Below are positions 9,501-19,178 of a DNA stretch of 64,000 nucleotides, in pieces. Both the position numbers and the translations under genes were made by a program. Position 1 is the first letter of the stretch; each line of letters begins with the position of its first letter. The notes beneath the pieces are model-generated. The model was not told the DNA's origin, did no database searches, and saw nothing but the letters and a program-made list of their open reading frames with translations. Source of the stretch: Trissonchulus latispiculum (Eukaryota > Nematoda > Enoplea > Enoplida > Ironidae). The stretch lies in the NCBI GenBank assembly GCA_030248195.1, contig JASAND010030817.1, positions 28,903-92,902 of the forward strand, written 5' to 3'.

Positions 9501-10946
9501 TTAATTTGAAACTACATGTACGTATATATATATACCTGTATATATATACCTTTTTTAACATAATCACTTTAAAATGATTTTTAAAATGTTATAATATATA
9601 CTCAACGATTACCAAATGTTTTTATACGTGAAGCCGTTAGACCACCAACCTTCTTCTGTAAATGTTCTGTGACAACTTCGCGTAATCCATTGTACAGCTT
9701 ATCACCATACTTATGCAGTACCATGGTATAGGCATTGCGGTACAACTCTTCAAACGACAAACCGCTGTTGTTCTTTTTCTGAATTTCCTGAATTGCAGCT
9801 TTCAGCATCTCCCAGATCGCCTGAACATATTTTTCATCCATTGTCATCTGTAAACAGACAATGAAAACATGGGAAAAGATCAACAGCTAACGAATACAAT
9901 AGATAACTCTAAGTTAAGTGCCCAGTATATACGTATATACTGGATCAAATCTGCAAGCATTTTATTGAGGTTGAAACAGCAAAACAGAACAAATACAAAA
10001 CAGATCACTAGCGTAGATACGGGGGGGCGGCCGCCCTCCCCGAAATAATGGCTTTGCCCCCCTGAAAAGTTGGGCAAAAGAAAAATTTTACGGCCGCGCG
10101 GAGCGCGGGCGTTTAACTTTATTAGAAACTACACAAATTATACATTAACGCTTCAAATTAGCTCAACATTGATGCATTTTCCACACCATTAAAAAATTTT
10201 CGCGCCTCCGGCGCGAATTTTGGCTATTTAGATTATCAAAATTATTATTTTTCATTATGCTAACAAATGTTTGTATATAAATATATAGTTGCTTTGCAGT
10301 TTTGCTGTTATCTGCGTTATTTCCAACATCATCAGCCTCATAATTGGTTGATATCATCAGAATACGCAGTTCTTACGTAATGGGAGCATCCTAATGGTTT
10401 CAGTTTTCGGGCAATACAGTAAAAGTAGAGAATAGCAAATAAAAGTACAAAATGTTGTTAATCAATTGATGAATCATTTATAAAGAATTAACTGTTTCAA
10501 TAGCGTTTAATTGCGAAATTTAAAAATTTTCTCAACTTCAGGGGGGCTCGGCCCCCCAGACCCCCCATTTGGGACTTACGGTGTCGCTTTCAGTTGTAAC
10601 AAGTCGAAACGTGAACCATATGTAGAAGACTTTTGAATTAATGGGACAACTTGCAGTATATATAATACACAGTTTGTATGTAATCGTTACGCAGAAATAG
10701 AAAATTTTACCCCCCCCCTCAAAAGTCCTCGGTCAAAACCGCCCCCCCTGAAAATTTTTTGTACCTACGCTACTGAAACAGATCATAATATATATTTCTG
10801 AAAAACGTCGAACGCGTGTTACATTTCCACACACAGACCATAATCAAATCAAACTGATTTTATTGCAAGACAGGCAGTGATTAACTTACCGGGAACGCTC
10901 GTATTCTCATCTTTTGGCCACCTCCTTTTTCTTTTCCTTTCATCAT
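406..10946 (-). CDS. CUL3: Cullin-3, 5' part (7 coding exons, continues beyond window)
   Basis: Scaffold of the BTB-CUL3-RBX1 ubiquitin ligases: the N-terminal half binds BTB-domain substrate adaptors, the C-terminal half (outside the window) binds RBX1 and is neddylated. Spliced exons are 10946-10890, 9847-9650, 3908-3795, 1947-1787, 1588-1474, 762-631 and 502-406, giving 291 residues plus one base against about 768 in animal CUL3. Every junction is GT-AG and keeps frame. Recognisable blocks in order: [99 protein letters not shown]. These match CUL3 rather than CUL1, 2 or 4. The start is the first of two adjacent ATGs in exon 1. Introns are 128 bp to 5.7 kb and hold the repeats listed separately. 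Recognition is by memory of the family; no search was run. Confidence 0.96.
631..762 (-). CDS. CUL3: CUL3 coding exon 6
   Basis: 132 bp, 44 codons, [20 protein letters not shown] to STEKKIIS, phase 0. It corresponds to the ESQKFLAEN..LDxSTE block of animal CUL3. No open frame long enough for automatic ORF calling covers it; it was found by joining exons. Confidence 0.94.
1041..1312 (+). mobile_element. 3' fragment of an RNase-H type LINE
   Basis: The plus-strand frame reads [20 protein letters not shown], the Cys/His cluster that closes the ORF2 of many RNase-H-bearing non-LTR retrotransposons, and is close to the terminus of the LINE at 8027-9280. It ends in a short (GAA)n run at about 1297-1312, like a LINE tail. 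It lies in CUL3 intron 5, antisense to the gene. Only the last ~90 codons survive. Confidence 0.6.
1474..1588 (-). CDS. CUL3: CUL3 coding exon 5
   Basis: 115 bp; the first base completes the split Arg codon, then [29 protein letters not shown]. The donor is GTAGGT. The preceding intron is only 198 bp. Confidence 0.94.
1787..1947 (-). CDS. CUL3: CUL3 coding exon 4
   Basis: 161 bp from DRVYVSQN to GEVVN plus two bases of an Arg codon; the acceptor is TTTTTCAG and the donor GTAACA. It contains [15 protein letters not shown] and [14 protein letters not shown], cullin-repeat helices. The Arg codon is completed by the first base of exon 5. Confidence 0.95.
2245..2515. repeat. Degenerate ~60-bp repeats with CG-rich half-hairpins
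   Basis: Several loosely repeated units in CUL3 intron 3 of the form TTTTCGCGCCTGCGGCGCT followed by an AT spacer containing CTAGCTCA. They resemble decayed copies of the CGCGCC hairpin module seen elsewhere in the window. A GGGGGGCCCCGCCCCC block follows at about 2624. Confidence 0.5.
2696..3083 (+). mobile_element. Non-autonomous TIR element, 8-bp TSD (copy 1 of GCGTAGCCAGG family)
   Basis: 388 bp bounded by CAGGCGCGTAGCCAGG and the inverted CCTGGCTACGCTAGTG, flanked by the exact 8-bp duplication GCTATAGC (2688-2695 and 3084-3091). It contains runs of G/C, a CGCGCCTACGGCGCG hairpin and a GGGGGCTCCGCCCCC hairpin. CA..TG ends and an 8-bp duplication fit hAT or P superfamilies; it carries no transposase. 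It is highly similar to 48339-48738. It lies in CUL3 intron 3. Confidence 0.9.
2797..2815. repeat. CGCGCC hairpin module
   Basis: Perfect short hairpin TTCGCGCC-TAC-GGCGCGAA inside the 2696-3083 element. The same module recurs at 10199, 20692, 43761 and 48438. Confidence 0.8.
3119..3212. mobile_element. Poly-C/G repeat fragment ending CCTGGATGCGCCCCTGG
   Basis: C-runs followed by CCTGGATGCGCCCCTGG look like one end of a further GC-rich TIR element; the other end was not found. Intronic in CUL3. Confidence 0.3.
3213..3794. other. CUL3 intron 3 sequence, nothing recognised
   Basis: AT-rich; short open frames on both strands have no recognisable similarity and overlap the intron end next to exon 3. 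Confidence 0.5.
3795..3908 (-). CDS. CUL3: CUL3 coding exon 3
   Basis: 114 bp, 38 codons, from [14 protein letters not shown] to [11 protein letters not shown], phase 0 at both ends. The acceptor is CTTTTAG and the donor GTATGC. An overlapping open frame on the same strand is a shadow. Confidence 0.95.
4111..4712 (+). pseudogene. LINE reverse transcriptase, 5'-truncated, frameshifted (part 1)
   Basis: Reverse transcriptase remnant of an RNase-H-bearing non-LTR retrotransposon, antisense in CUL3 intron 2. Visible are [12 protein letters not shown], the [10 protein letters not shown] motif and the catalytic FADDLAVW box. A small deletion/frameshift near 4285, between SGLSPL and [11 protein letters not shown], breaks the frame. 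The fingers and endonuclease domains are missing, so the copy is 5' truncated as is usual for LINEs. The frame stops abruptly at 4714 because the Helitron-like element (4713-8025) is inserted there; it resumes at 8026. Confidence 0.85.
4713..5278. repeat. 275-bp near-perfect inverted repeat (foldback)
   Basis: Arms 4713-4987 and 5004-5278 are reverse complements with only a few mismatches around a 16-base spacer. Each arm has three to four tandem ~57-bp subunits built on GAAAGAAACCAGCTTTG and GCCGAATAGGGAA. The arm tip is CTAGGGG, the same as the 5' end of the whole element. Confidence 0.92.
5432..5660 (+). repeat. 58-bp tandem repeat, ~4 units
   Basis: Units carry the inverted word GGCCACTGTTCATGGCC then TTTTCAGAACTTTTTACACGG and GCGTTATCTTAGGC. 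The same array, in reverse, is at about 32680-32900 in the second copy of the element. Confidence 0.88.
5790..7165 (+). repeat. 149-bp satellite array, 9 units, with 447-bp higher-order repeat
   Basis: The word AATGTTCGCCTCACC recurs at 149-bp steps from about 5845 to 7037. Units contain GACCGGTCCGGACC, GGCGCCACAGGCCGCTGG and TTTGGAGGGGTCCTCC. Three unit types, told apart by TCTGATACC, CCATGGGC and GATATC, repeat in the same order, so 6143-6589 and 6590-7036 form a 3-unit (447 bp) higher-order repeat. Because 149 is not a multiple of three, each strand shows staggered open frames; these are not genes. Confidence 0.93.
7166..8025 (+). mobile_element. 3' tail of the Helitron-like element
   Basis: Non-coding tail with G- and C-runs; parts (around 7166-7620) match, inverted, the region 30060-30540. 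It ends in the hairpin at 7997-8024. Confidence 0.7.
7997..8024 (+). repeat. Terminal hairpin of the Helitron-like element
   Basis: A 12-bp perfect stem TAGGGGGAGCGC / GCGCTCCCCCTA around a TAAC loop, immediately before the CTAA end. Helitrons carry a comparable short GC hairpin near the 3' end. Confidence 0.85.
8026..9280 (+). pseudogene. LINE ORF2 C-terminal part with RNase H (part 2)
   Basis: Continuation of the LINE at 4111-4712 after the inserted element; open from 8027 to a stop at 9278. It begins [11 protein letters not shown] (RT thumb/connection), then an RNase H domain with the expected acids: WTDGAAVDG (D), KAELCAV (E), CTDSQAVV (D), and [12 protein letters not shown] (H and D). 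It ends with [19 protein letters not shown], a Cys/His cluster. About 418 codons are uninterrupted, so this half is well preserved. RNase H places it in an I/LOA-like group rather than CR1, but the exact clade is not clear. Together the parts lack the endonuclease and are dead. Confidence 0.9.
9281..9441 (+). mobile_element. LINE 3' UTR and (AAC)n tail
   Basis: GC-moderate 3' flank ending in GAAGAAACAACAACAACAAC at about 9417-9441, a short tandem tail instead of poly(A). The SINE-like repeat ending at 51848 has the same (AAC)n tail. Confidence 0.75.
9442..9649. other. CUL3 intron 2 end, AT-rich
   Basis: TATATA runs near 9523-9550 and nothing else recognised before exon 2. Confidence 0.5.
9650..9847 (-). 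CDS. CUL3: CUL3 coding exon 2
   Basis: 198 bp, 66 codons, phase 0 at both ends, from MTMDEKYV to EHLQKK. It contains the first cullin-repeat helices with [20 protein letters not shown]. The acceptor is a TTTACAG tract. The donor reads AAG then GTTGGT, a weaker consensus, but the next exon resumes in frame exactly where animal CUL3 continues. Confidence 0.95.
10006..10775 (+). mobile_element. Non-autonomous TIR element, 8-bp TSD (GCGTAG family, long form)
   Basis: 770 bp in CUL3 intron 1. Ends CACTAGCGTAGATACGGG and GTACCTACGCTACTG; exact duplication AAACAGAT at 9998-10005 and 10776-10783. It contains a CGCGCCTCCGGCGCG hairpin (10199-10217) and GGGGGGCTCGGCCCCCC near 10541. It is close to 20529-21265. 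Confidence 0.9.
10890..10946 (-). CDS. CUL3: CUL3 coding exon 1
   Basis: Encodes 19 residues beginning [10 protein letters not shown] and ending MRIRAFP, the N-terminal extension that in CUL3 contacts BTB adaptors. The donor is CCG followed by GTAAGT. Two consecutive ATG codons (10946 and 10943) could each initiate; the downstream MRIRAFP block is the conserved part. The Gly/Lys-rich lead is not conserved and could in part be untranslated. Confidence 0.9.
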
Positions 10947-11628
10947 TTTAGCCGAGTCCAATAAAGCTGGTGCAATATAATATACGTAGTGTGTAATCTG
11001 TCTTATACCTTCAATCACAATTAAACCAAAATTTGCGAAAAACTTAGTTTATTTAAATAAAAGAATCAATAAAGCATTTTAGCTGTAAGCATTTGGGCAA
11101 AGTTTAGGAGGAGTTCATTTAAAATTCTAATTTGCGTTGCCCCGATAAATCTGGAGCACCCTCCATCCCCACCCTCAATAACGGTGGCACACCCTCTGGC
11201 TTTTTCTTTGAGGGAAGGGAAGTAGTTACTTTTGGGGGATCTAATTTTTGCAACTTCAGAGGAAACATTTTGGTGGATAAAATCGTTGTAAATTGCTGAG
11301 CAAGTACATAGATACAACGATTTTACCGTTTATGTACATTTTACAGTTAACACAAGTAGGAAAATGCTCCTTGCAGTCACATGAAAAAGTTAATACGAGC
11401 TACTATGGCCAACATTTAAATCTGTCAAGGACAAGATTTAAAATGTATGAGCCAGCATCTAAATAAGCAGAGGACAAGATGTAAACGGCTAATATGAGCC
11501 GCTAAGTTTCTCTTGATCTCATATTGACGTTCATTTAGCTTGATTGCTTTGAATCCAGCATTTAAACAGGTTTGCGTGAATAACAAAGAATATAAAAAAC
11601 ATTAATTTTGCAAAGCTTTAATTATATC
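10947..11628. other. Upstream of CUL3, presumed 5' UTR/promoter region
   Basis: No coding or repeat feature clearly recognised; two loosely related segments with ACATTTAAATCTG/ATCTAAATAAG words near 11415-11470. Promoter elements cannot be assigned by eye. Confidence 0.4.
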
Positions 11629-13350
11629 ATAGGGATCGCGGCAGCGACCCCTATAATATGTGTGAAAAGTGGCTGGAGACAGCAAATAGTAGAGCACATC
11701 GAGTTTAGTATATCTGTGAAGTTTCAGCCCCGTATCACTTACCGTTAAAAGGTTGCGCCCCGGACCGGTTATGGCGGCGATGTTTTTTTTCCGGTTTCTC
11801 CTATTTGATGGTTGTATTGTACATAATATTCGCCGCTTTCACGTGAACTGCAGCGGTGGGCCAACCTAAAGGGCTATATGGTCTAGTAGTACCCTCTAAA
11901 GAATTTAAGAATCGCAACTTTTTTGCGCCGCAGCTGCGCCACAGCGCCGCAGTGGCGCCGCAAATTCGGCTCATAGATAAAATTGACCAATTTTGTGGTC
12001 GTCGCTGAGGTCGAACGTTACGAGCTGGAGCTGATTTCTTTTTATATTCAGAAATTACATATCTTGAACTAACTAACGGTCTAGGTTGCGTTTCTCTATC
12101 ACTTCCCCTAGCGACCACAGTGACCCGTCAAAAATGGCGAAAATTCGAACAACGAAAAATCGAAATTTCTCGCTTTCTATTCAACTTTAAAAGCTCAGAC
12201 CTTCCATACAATGGTTTTCTGGCACGGAGAATCGATTCCCGCAGTCAGTTTTACCGTCAGACTTACCCATCTTGCTGGGCTGATTCCACTTTGCCGTCAT
12301 GAGGGTCAAGTCGGAAATTCCTGGATGTCCATGTTAGGCTCTACCTGGCCTGTCAAAACTTTGTCCATAGGGGTTTTCTGGTGTGCCCAGCTCATTCCCG
12401 GAATCCGTTTTGCCGTCCGACGTGCCTATATTGCTGGGCTGGTTCCAGTTTGCCGTTTGAAGGGTCATTCGGGTGGGGGGTCAAGTGGTCGAAAATAAAA
12501 TATTTCAAAAGTGGTCAAATTTGGTATCAAATGAAAGCCCTAAGTGAGCTGAGCAACTTTTGTCATAGAACTGCATACCCAAAGTGGCTGTAGGGTGCCT
12601 GGGCTTATTCTAGGAAATTTTTCTTGGGGGGAGGGCTCTTTGGGGGGGCTCTCGGGGGGCGAGTCATTCTTGGGGAGGGCGAAAATTTTTCAAAATTTTT
12701 CTAAAAACATGCTAAAACAGCGCTGTTTTTATAGTACGTAATCCCCAAAAAAGTTCATTTTTAGTGCAAAAATAGCGCTTAAATAGGCAAAAATCGACAA
12801 AAAATCTCCGGCAAAGCCGGAAAATTTTTGAAAATTTGGCCTTCTGAGCGATTTTTTCAGGGCAAAAGTTGGTACCAAAAGGGGCACCCACTTTTTGGGG
12901 GGGCGGGCGATTTTTGGGGGGGGGACGATTTTGGGGGGGGAAGGGTGTTTATGGGACCCCCCCCACTAGAATAAGCCCAGAGTGCTGTGGTGGGTTTGGG
13001 TGGGGACTTAGGCGATTTTGGGTCTAAAATAAAATTTTTCAAAAGTGGTCAGATTTGGTATCAAATGAAAGCCCTAAGTGAGCTGAGCAACTTTTGTCAT
13101 AGAACTGCGTATCCAAAGTGGATGTAGGGTGCTGTGGTGGGGTGGGGACTTAGGCGATTTTGGGTCAAAAATAAAATTTTTCAAAATTTGGTATCAAATG
13201 AAAGCCCTAAGTGAGCTGAGCAACTTTTGTCATACAACTGCATACCCACAGTGGCTGTAGAGTGCTGTGGTGGGGTGGGGTGGGGACTTGTCCGATTTTG
13301 GGTCAAAAATAAAATTTTTCAAAAGTGGTCAAATTTGGTATTAAATAAAA
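11629..13350 (-). mobile_element. Hairpin-plus-satellite element, copy A
   Basis: The end at 11629-11654 is a hairpin ATAGGGATCGC-GGCA-GCGACCCCTAT, followed by a conserved ~850-bp segment (GGTTGCGCCCCGGACCGG, TTTTTTGCGCCGCAG) and then 3-4 units of a ~150-bp satellite containing AAATGAAAGCCCTAAGTGAG and AGTGCTGTGGTGGGGTGGGG. The same order occurs at 52326-53650 and inverted at 15841-17497 and 17498-19183. The satellite resembles the 149-bp array at 5790. A TIR element (12599-12980) is inserted. The far end is not sharp. Confidence 0.75.
12599..12980. mobile_element. TIR element, perfect 15-bp ends CTGGGCTTATTCTAG
   Basis: 382 bp splitting the satellite of copy A. The ends are exact inverted repeats; flanks GGTGC and AGTGC suggest a 5-bp duplication with one change. 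The interior holds long G and C runs and no ORF. Relatives: 29672, 31604, 36371, 55121. Confidence 0.82.
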
Positions 13351-13585
13351 AACAAAGTAAGGTAAGGTGGTAAGAAGAACTTCTTACCATCACAAACCGA
13401 GACCTTTATTTCAAATTAATACAAGCTAAAACTATCCGAAACAGAATTATTAGATCGACCAGTAGCCATATTCAAATCGAACAAAGTAATTTATATAGAT
13501 ATGAAAATAAATAAAAATAAATAAAAATAACAGCTTTACAGAAAAAATGTACCAACGTACTCCAAATTAGTGCCCATAACATGAA

Positions 13586-13589
<4 letters not shown>

Positions 13590-13644
<55 letters not shown>
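13590..13644. repeat. (TA)n microsatellite
   Basis: Uninterrupted TA dinucleotides. The region 13350-13900 around it holds nothing else recognised. Confidence 0.95.
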
Positions 13645-13645
<1 letters not shown>

Positions 13646-13893
13646 GTCAGTGCTTAACGTTAACAGTGGCTGAACTACTTGTAAGTATATAACCAAGGAT
13701 GAGTGCTCTAGCCCCATGCGTCTCATCGCCCAGCCTCACCAGGTGCGCACCTGGCATGGGGAAACTGGGCGGTTATATACTTTCCTTCAGATAGTGATTT
13801 ACAAAAATGATCTTACGGACGAGTGCAAAATAGGAGAAAAGGTTTGTAATAACATACGTATATATATACAGATTTTAATGTCAATATGTATAT

Positions 13894-13945
<52 letters not shown>

Positions 13946-13947
<2 letters not shown>

Positions 13948-14342
13948 GGTACATTTCACCGAAAGAATGACCGTTGGCGAAATTGGCAAATTGGCGAAAT
14001 TTCAAGAAAAAATGGCAATTTTAGCAAATTTAGCTGCATTTGTGGACCTTACGCTTAAGCATATTTTGCAACTAAGCTCATGAACCAACTCGTTCGTGAA
14101 ATAAACTCTAGCATAATTTTTCGCCAACGTTTTTGAACTTTTCTGCAGTTTTGGAATTTTTTCAATTTTCAAAGCCAATTTTCGCGAACGAGTTGGTTTA
14201 TGAGCTTGCTTAAATTTAGTTGCAACATATGCTCAAGCTTAAGGTCCACAAATGTAGCTAAATTTGCTAAAATCGCCATTTTTCTTTAAATTTCGCCAAT
14301 TTGCCAATTTCGCCAACGGTCATTCTTTCGGTGAAATGTACC

Positions 14343-14344
<2 letters not shown>
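13946..14344. mobile_element. Foldback element in (TA)n, ~160-bp arms
   Basis: 399 bp; arms 13946-14103 and 14185-14344 are reverse complements with a few differences, tips ACGGTACATTTCACC and GGTGAAATGTACCGT. (TA)n runs lie on both sides (13904-13945 and 14345-14384), consistent with insertion into a TA tract. No ORF beyond TA-derived ones. Confidence 0.88.
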
Positions 14345-14386
<42 letters not shown>

Positions 14387-15120
14387 TAGGGATCGACCGG
14401 AATTCCGGTTCCAGTTTTTGAAAACGTACCGGAACCGGAACCAATTTTAGCCTATTATCAAAAGCAAAATTTTATTAAAATTTTCAAAAATTTTATCAAA
14501 CTTCTTTAAAACTTTTTGAAAAAACTGCGATTCTCTTGTAACCAGAATATTATTTATACAAAAATGTTCGCCTGCGGCGCTATTGCATTATATACTTAGA
14601 ATGATTGAATTTGTAATAATAATGTCTAATGTATCGTTGTTATGAATATTAATATATTTATTATAAAACAAAAATAATACTTAATAACTCAGATTAGATA
14701 GCACAAGACCGCCGAAACTTTTAAATTCAAGAGTACCTAATGCTGAATTCAAAATATTGAAGCCTTACCGTCGACCTATGCTATTTCAAAATTATAGAGT
14801 GCGCTGTTGTATAATCAAATGTCAGTTTTAGCTTAAATTTAATCTTTTTAATTGTTTAAATCGAGACTGGACTTTAAATATGGACTACGTAAGTTTGTTG
14901 CTCTTTGTTTGGTAATTAATCCTGATCAACAGAATTACTAAAAAATTATGGATGGAACAAATAGCAATGGTTTTTAAAAATCCTTTGAAGAAACGTCATT
15001 TAAAATTTAAAAATCCTGATGAAGCTAGCTAAACGGAAGAAATTTTGTTTAACTCAAGTTGGAGAAATTGTGCATTTCGGTTTTCTTTGAAACTTGTGAA
15101 AAATACTTTTGGCTTATATG
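14387..15120 (+). mobile_element. hAT-like non-autonomous element, right-truncated
   Basis: Starts TAGGGATCGACCGGAATTCC with GGTTCC/GGAACC words inside, and is colinear with the left ~750 bp of the complete copy at 40366-42233. Similarity stops near 15120, where the foldback at 15123 begins. Confidence 0.8.
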
Positions 15121-15122
15121 TA

Positions 15123-15889
15123 CAAGAACAAAAAGTGCTCCTTCGTCGCATGTAAAATACATATGAGTCGTCGTAGGCAGGTTGTACATAAGCAAAAACT
15201 AGCCTGTAAAATACATATGAGTTCCGTAGGGAGGTTGTAAATTAAGGAAAACAAGTTGCAACCGCTTAACATATGAGCCTGTCCTACAACGAGGCTCATA
15301 TTGGCGTATGTCATAATACGAATAATTTGCAGATATATATTTTACTTTTATATAAATATATACATACTGCATAAAGCTTTTCATTACAAATTATCCTTCA
15401 TATATACAATGTTGATCAGTCATTATACTGTGCATATGCTCAATACGGTACGCCATGAGGCGCTCTGACTCACAGCCAAGTGGGAACGCATTCTGCGTGT
15501 GTATAATGTGAAAGTGTTTCGAGAATGCATTAGAGGTGTGCCATAGTGTTTCAGGAAACATCAGGTTGCATGTACAGTTCAGCTTGAGCAGTCGTAGTTC
15601 ACTTCAGTCCATTTCTTCTGGGCCACGACGTCTATTCATTTTTCCGTAATGTGGATGAAGCTGAGGTTCTTAATGAGGCTTTAATGTGGAATGCACTGTG
15701 ACGCCAATATGAGCCTCGTTGTAGGACAGGCTCATATGTTAAGCGGTTGCAACTTGTTTTCCTTAATTTACAACCTCCCTACGGAACTCATATGTATTTT
15801 ACAGGCTAGTTTTTGCTTATGTACAACCTGCCTACGACGACTCATATATATGTATTTTACATGCGACGAAGGAGCACTTTTTGTTCTTG
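15123..15889. mobile_element. Foldback element with ~185-bp near-identical arms
   Basis: Arms 15123-15306 and 15702-15889 are reverse complements, differing mainly by a 4-base TA insertion. They contain GAGCCTCGTTGTAGGACAGG and TACATGCGACGAAGGAGC. Part of the arm recurs at 34660-34806, and the loop part 15450-15580 recurs inverted at 34340-34480. The terminal part also begins the tandem units at 15841 and 17498. Confidence 0.85.
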
Positions 15890-17497
15890 TTTTCTATTAT
15901 TTTATATATGTATGCTCATGAAGGTATGTATATATGGATATCTTTCAGCAGTAGCAAGCAAGCCAACCACAGCACTCCACAACCACTTTGACCATGCAGT
16001 TCTATGACAAATGTTGCTCAGCTCGCTCAGGGCTTTCATTTGGTACCAAATTTGACCACTTTTGAAAAATTTCATTTTTGACCGAAAATCGCCTAAGTCC
16101 CCACCCCACCCCACCACAGCACTCTACAGCCACTTTGAGCATGCAGTTCTATGACAAAAGTTGCTCAGCTCGCTTAGCGCTTTCATTTGGTACCAAATTT
16201 GACCACTTTTGAAAAATTTTATTTTCGACCACTTGACCCCCCACCCAACTGACCCTCCAGATGGCAAAGTGGAACCAGCACAGCAGGATGGGTGGGTCAG
16301 ACGGCAAAACGGATGCCAGGAATGAGCTGGGCGCACCAGAAAACCCCTATAGACAATGTTTTGTCAGGCTATGTACAGTCCTATATGGTGTTCCCGGAAG
16401 TCGGTACCGAGCGGACCCTCCAGACGGCAAAGTGGAACCAGCACAGCAAGATGGGTGGGTCAGACGGCAAAACGGATGCCAGGAATGAGCTGGGCGCACC
16501 AGAAAACCCCTATAGACAATGTTTTGTCAGGCTATGTACAGTCCTATATGGTGTTCCCGGAAGTCGGTACCGACCGGACCCTCCAGACGGCAAAGTGGAA
16601 CCAGCACAGCAAGATGGGTGGATCAGACGGCAAAACGGACACCGGGAATGAGCTGGGCGCACCAGAAAACCCCTATAGACAAAGTTTGGAGAGGCAAAGT
16701 AAAGCCTACTATGGACCTCCGGAAAGCGGTTACCGACATGACCCCTCAGACGGTCAAGTGGAACCAGCCCAGCAACTTGGGTTACTCGGGCAGCAAAACT
16801 GATAGCGGGAATCGATTCTCCGTCCCAAAAAACCTTTGTATGCAAAATTTGAGCAACCCATGTAGCAAAATAAGCGAAAAAATTAAGTTCAAAGTTCGAC
16901 CCAAAATTCACCAACTTTGGCCGGCCAGTACCGAAAAATTACGCACGAAGTCGGAAAATCATATAGCATTTGAACGACCCCGATATGTGTACTGTTTAAC
17001 CATATAGTCAGTATTGCCCCATATATAGCCCAATCTGACTTATTAAGGCGCCTTTGAAGCATACTTTTTGGCCATTTTAGCGTTTTGGCCGACTTTGGCC
17101 CCCAGCCAAAAATTTTTTCCGGCCCTGGGAGGCATAAAAACTAGCTTATTTTCTTATTTTTGATTTGTACTACAAGAATATATATGGGTTTCATAGGCAA
17201 AAATTTTTCTATCTGTAGTTATTCAAGCTACAAAACCCCCTTATGAGACATCAAAAGCGAGAAACCGGAAAAAAACATCACTCTCGTAAGCGATTTTTGG
17301 CATAACTTTTTAACGGAAAGTGGTACGGGGATGAAACTTCAGGAACATACTAAACTCGACACGTACAATTTTTTGCGCACATAATCTGCGCAGGATCTGC
17401 GCAGGAATCTGCGCAGCTTCTGCGCAGCCTTGTTTTACACGGTCATTCGACCATTTTCACTCATATTATAGGGGTCGCTACCGCGACCCCTATGATA
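15841..17497 (+). mobile_element. Hairpin-plus-satellite element, copy B (first of a tandem pair)
   Basis: Runs from CTCATATATATGTATTTTAC through satellite units (15960-16250), three 163-bp tandem units (16255-16690) and a conserved segment to the hairpin ATAGGGGTCGC-TACC-GCGACCCCTAT at 17468-17493. This is the reverse orientation of copy A. Copy C follows directly with the same order. Confidence 0.8.
16255..16690 (+). repeat. 163-bp tandem repeat, 3 units
   Basis: Units carry ACCCTCCAGACGGCAAAGTG and ACCCCTATAGACAATGTTTT, spaced 163 bp. Copy C has a single equivalent (18235-18390), so the array expanded in copy B only. Confidence 0.88.
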
Positions 17498-19178
17498 CTC
17501 ATATGTATTTTACATGCGACGAAGGAGCATTTTTGGTTCTTGTTTTCCATTCTTTTACATATGTATGCGCAAAAAGGAACCAACATAATATATTTCCGAT
17601 AACCACCATGCGCAAGCAGATATATACTATTTGACCCAAAATCGCTTACATCCCCACCAAACCCCACCACAGCACTCTACAAGTCTACAGCCACTTTGAG
17701 CATGCAGTTCTATGACAAACGTTGCTCAGCTCGCTTAGGGCTTTCTTTTGGTACCAAATTTGACCACTTTTGAAAAATTATTTTTGACCTAAAATCGCCT
17801 AAGTCCCCACCCAACCCCACCACAGCACTCTACAGCCACTTTGAGCATGCAGTTCTATGACAAAAGTTGCTCAGCTCGCTTTGGGCTTTCATTTGATACC
17901 AAATTTGACCACTTTTGAAAAATTTTATTTTTGACCTAAAATCGCCTAAGTCCCCACCCAACCCCACCACAGCACTCTACAGCCACTTTGAGCATGCAGT
18001 TCTATGACAAAAGTTGCTCAGCTCGCTTAGGGCTTTCATTTGGTACCAAATTTGACCACTTTTGAAAAATTTCATTTTTGGCCGAAAATCGCCTAAGTCC
18101 CCACCCCACCCCACCACAGCACTCTACAGCCACTTTGAGCATGCAATTCTATGACAAAAGTTGCTCAGTTCACTTAGGGCTTTCATTAGGTACCAAATTT
18201 GACCACTTTTGAAAAATTTTATTTTGGACCACCAGACCCCTTACCGACCTGACCCCTCAGACGGTCAAGTGGAGCCAGCCCAGCAAAATGGGTGCTTTGT
18301 ACAGCAAAACGGACACCGGAAATGAGCTGGGCGCACCAGAAAACCCCTATGGAGAAAGTTTTGAGAGGCCAAGTATGTAGAGCCTAGTATGGACCTCCAG
18401 GAAACGGTTGCCGACATGACCCTCCAAACGGCAAAGTGGAACCAGCCCAGCAAGACGGATGAGTCGGGCGGCAAAATTGATAGCGGGAATCTGCTCTCCG
18501 TCCGCAAAAACCTTTGTATGCAAGATTTGAGCCTTCCAGGTCGTAAAATAAGCGAAAAAACCAAGTTCAAAGTTGGACCCAAAATTCACCAACTTTGGCA
18601 GGCCAGTACCCAAAAATTACGCTCAGGGCCGGAAAATCATATAGCAATTGAACGACCCTGATATGTGTCCTATTCAGCCATATAGGCAGTATTGCCCCAT
18701 ATATAGCCCAGTCTGACTTATTACGGCGCCTTTGAAGCATACTTTTTGGCCATTTTAGCGTTTTGGCCGAAATTGGCCCCCCGCCAAAAATGTTTTTCGG
18801 CGCTGGGAGGCATAAAAACTAGCCTATCGGCTTATTTTTGTTGCGTACTCCAAGAATATATATGGTTTTCGTAGGCAAAATTTTTTCTATCTGTTGTTAT
18901 TAAAGCTACAAAACCCCCTTACCAGACGTCAAAGCGGAGAACCGGAAAAAAACATCACTCTCGTAAGCGATTTTTGGCATAACTTTTTAACGGAAAGTGG
19001 TACGGGGATGAAACTTCAGGAACATACTAAACTCGACACGTACAATTTTTGCGCACATAATCTGCGCAGGAATCTGCGCAGCTTCTGCGCAGCCTTGTTT
19101 TACACGGTCATTCGACCATTTTCACTCATATTATAGGGGTCTTGCGCGCGACCCGACCGCTACCGACGCTACCGCGAC

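Noticed and set aside
13472..14083. Ile/Tyr-rich open frames (also near 19131, 36239, 39305, 45059, 60427)
   Set aside because: Translations of (TA)n runs, with no independent support.
16292..17007. 119-162-codon frames with internal repeats
   Set aside because: Readings of 163-bp tandem units in a non-coding element; the same peptide occurs in several frames.
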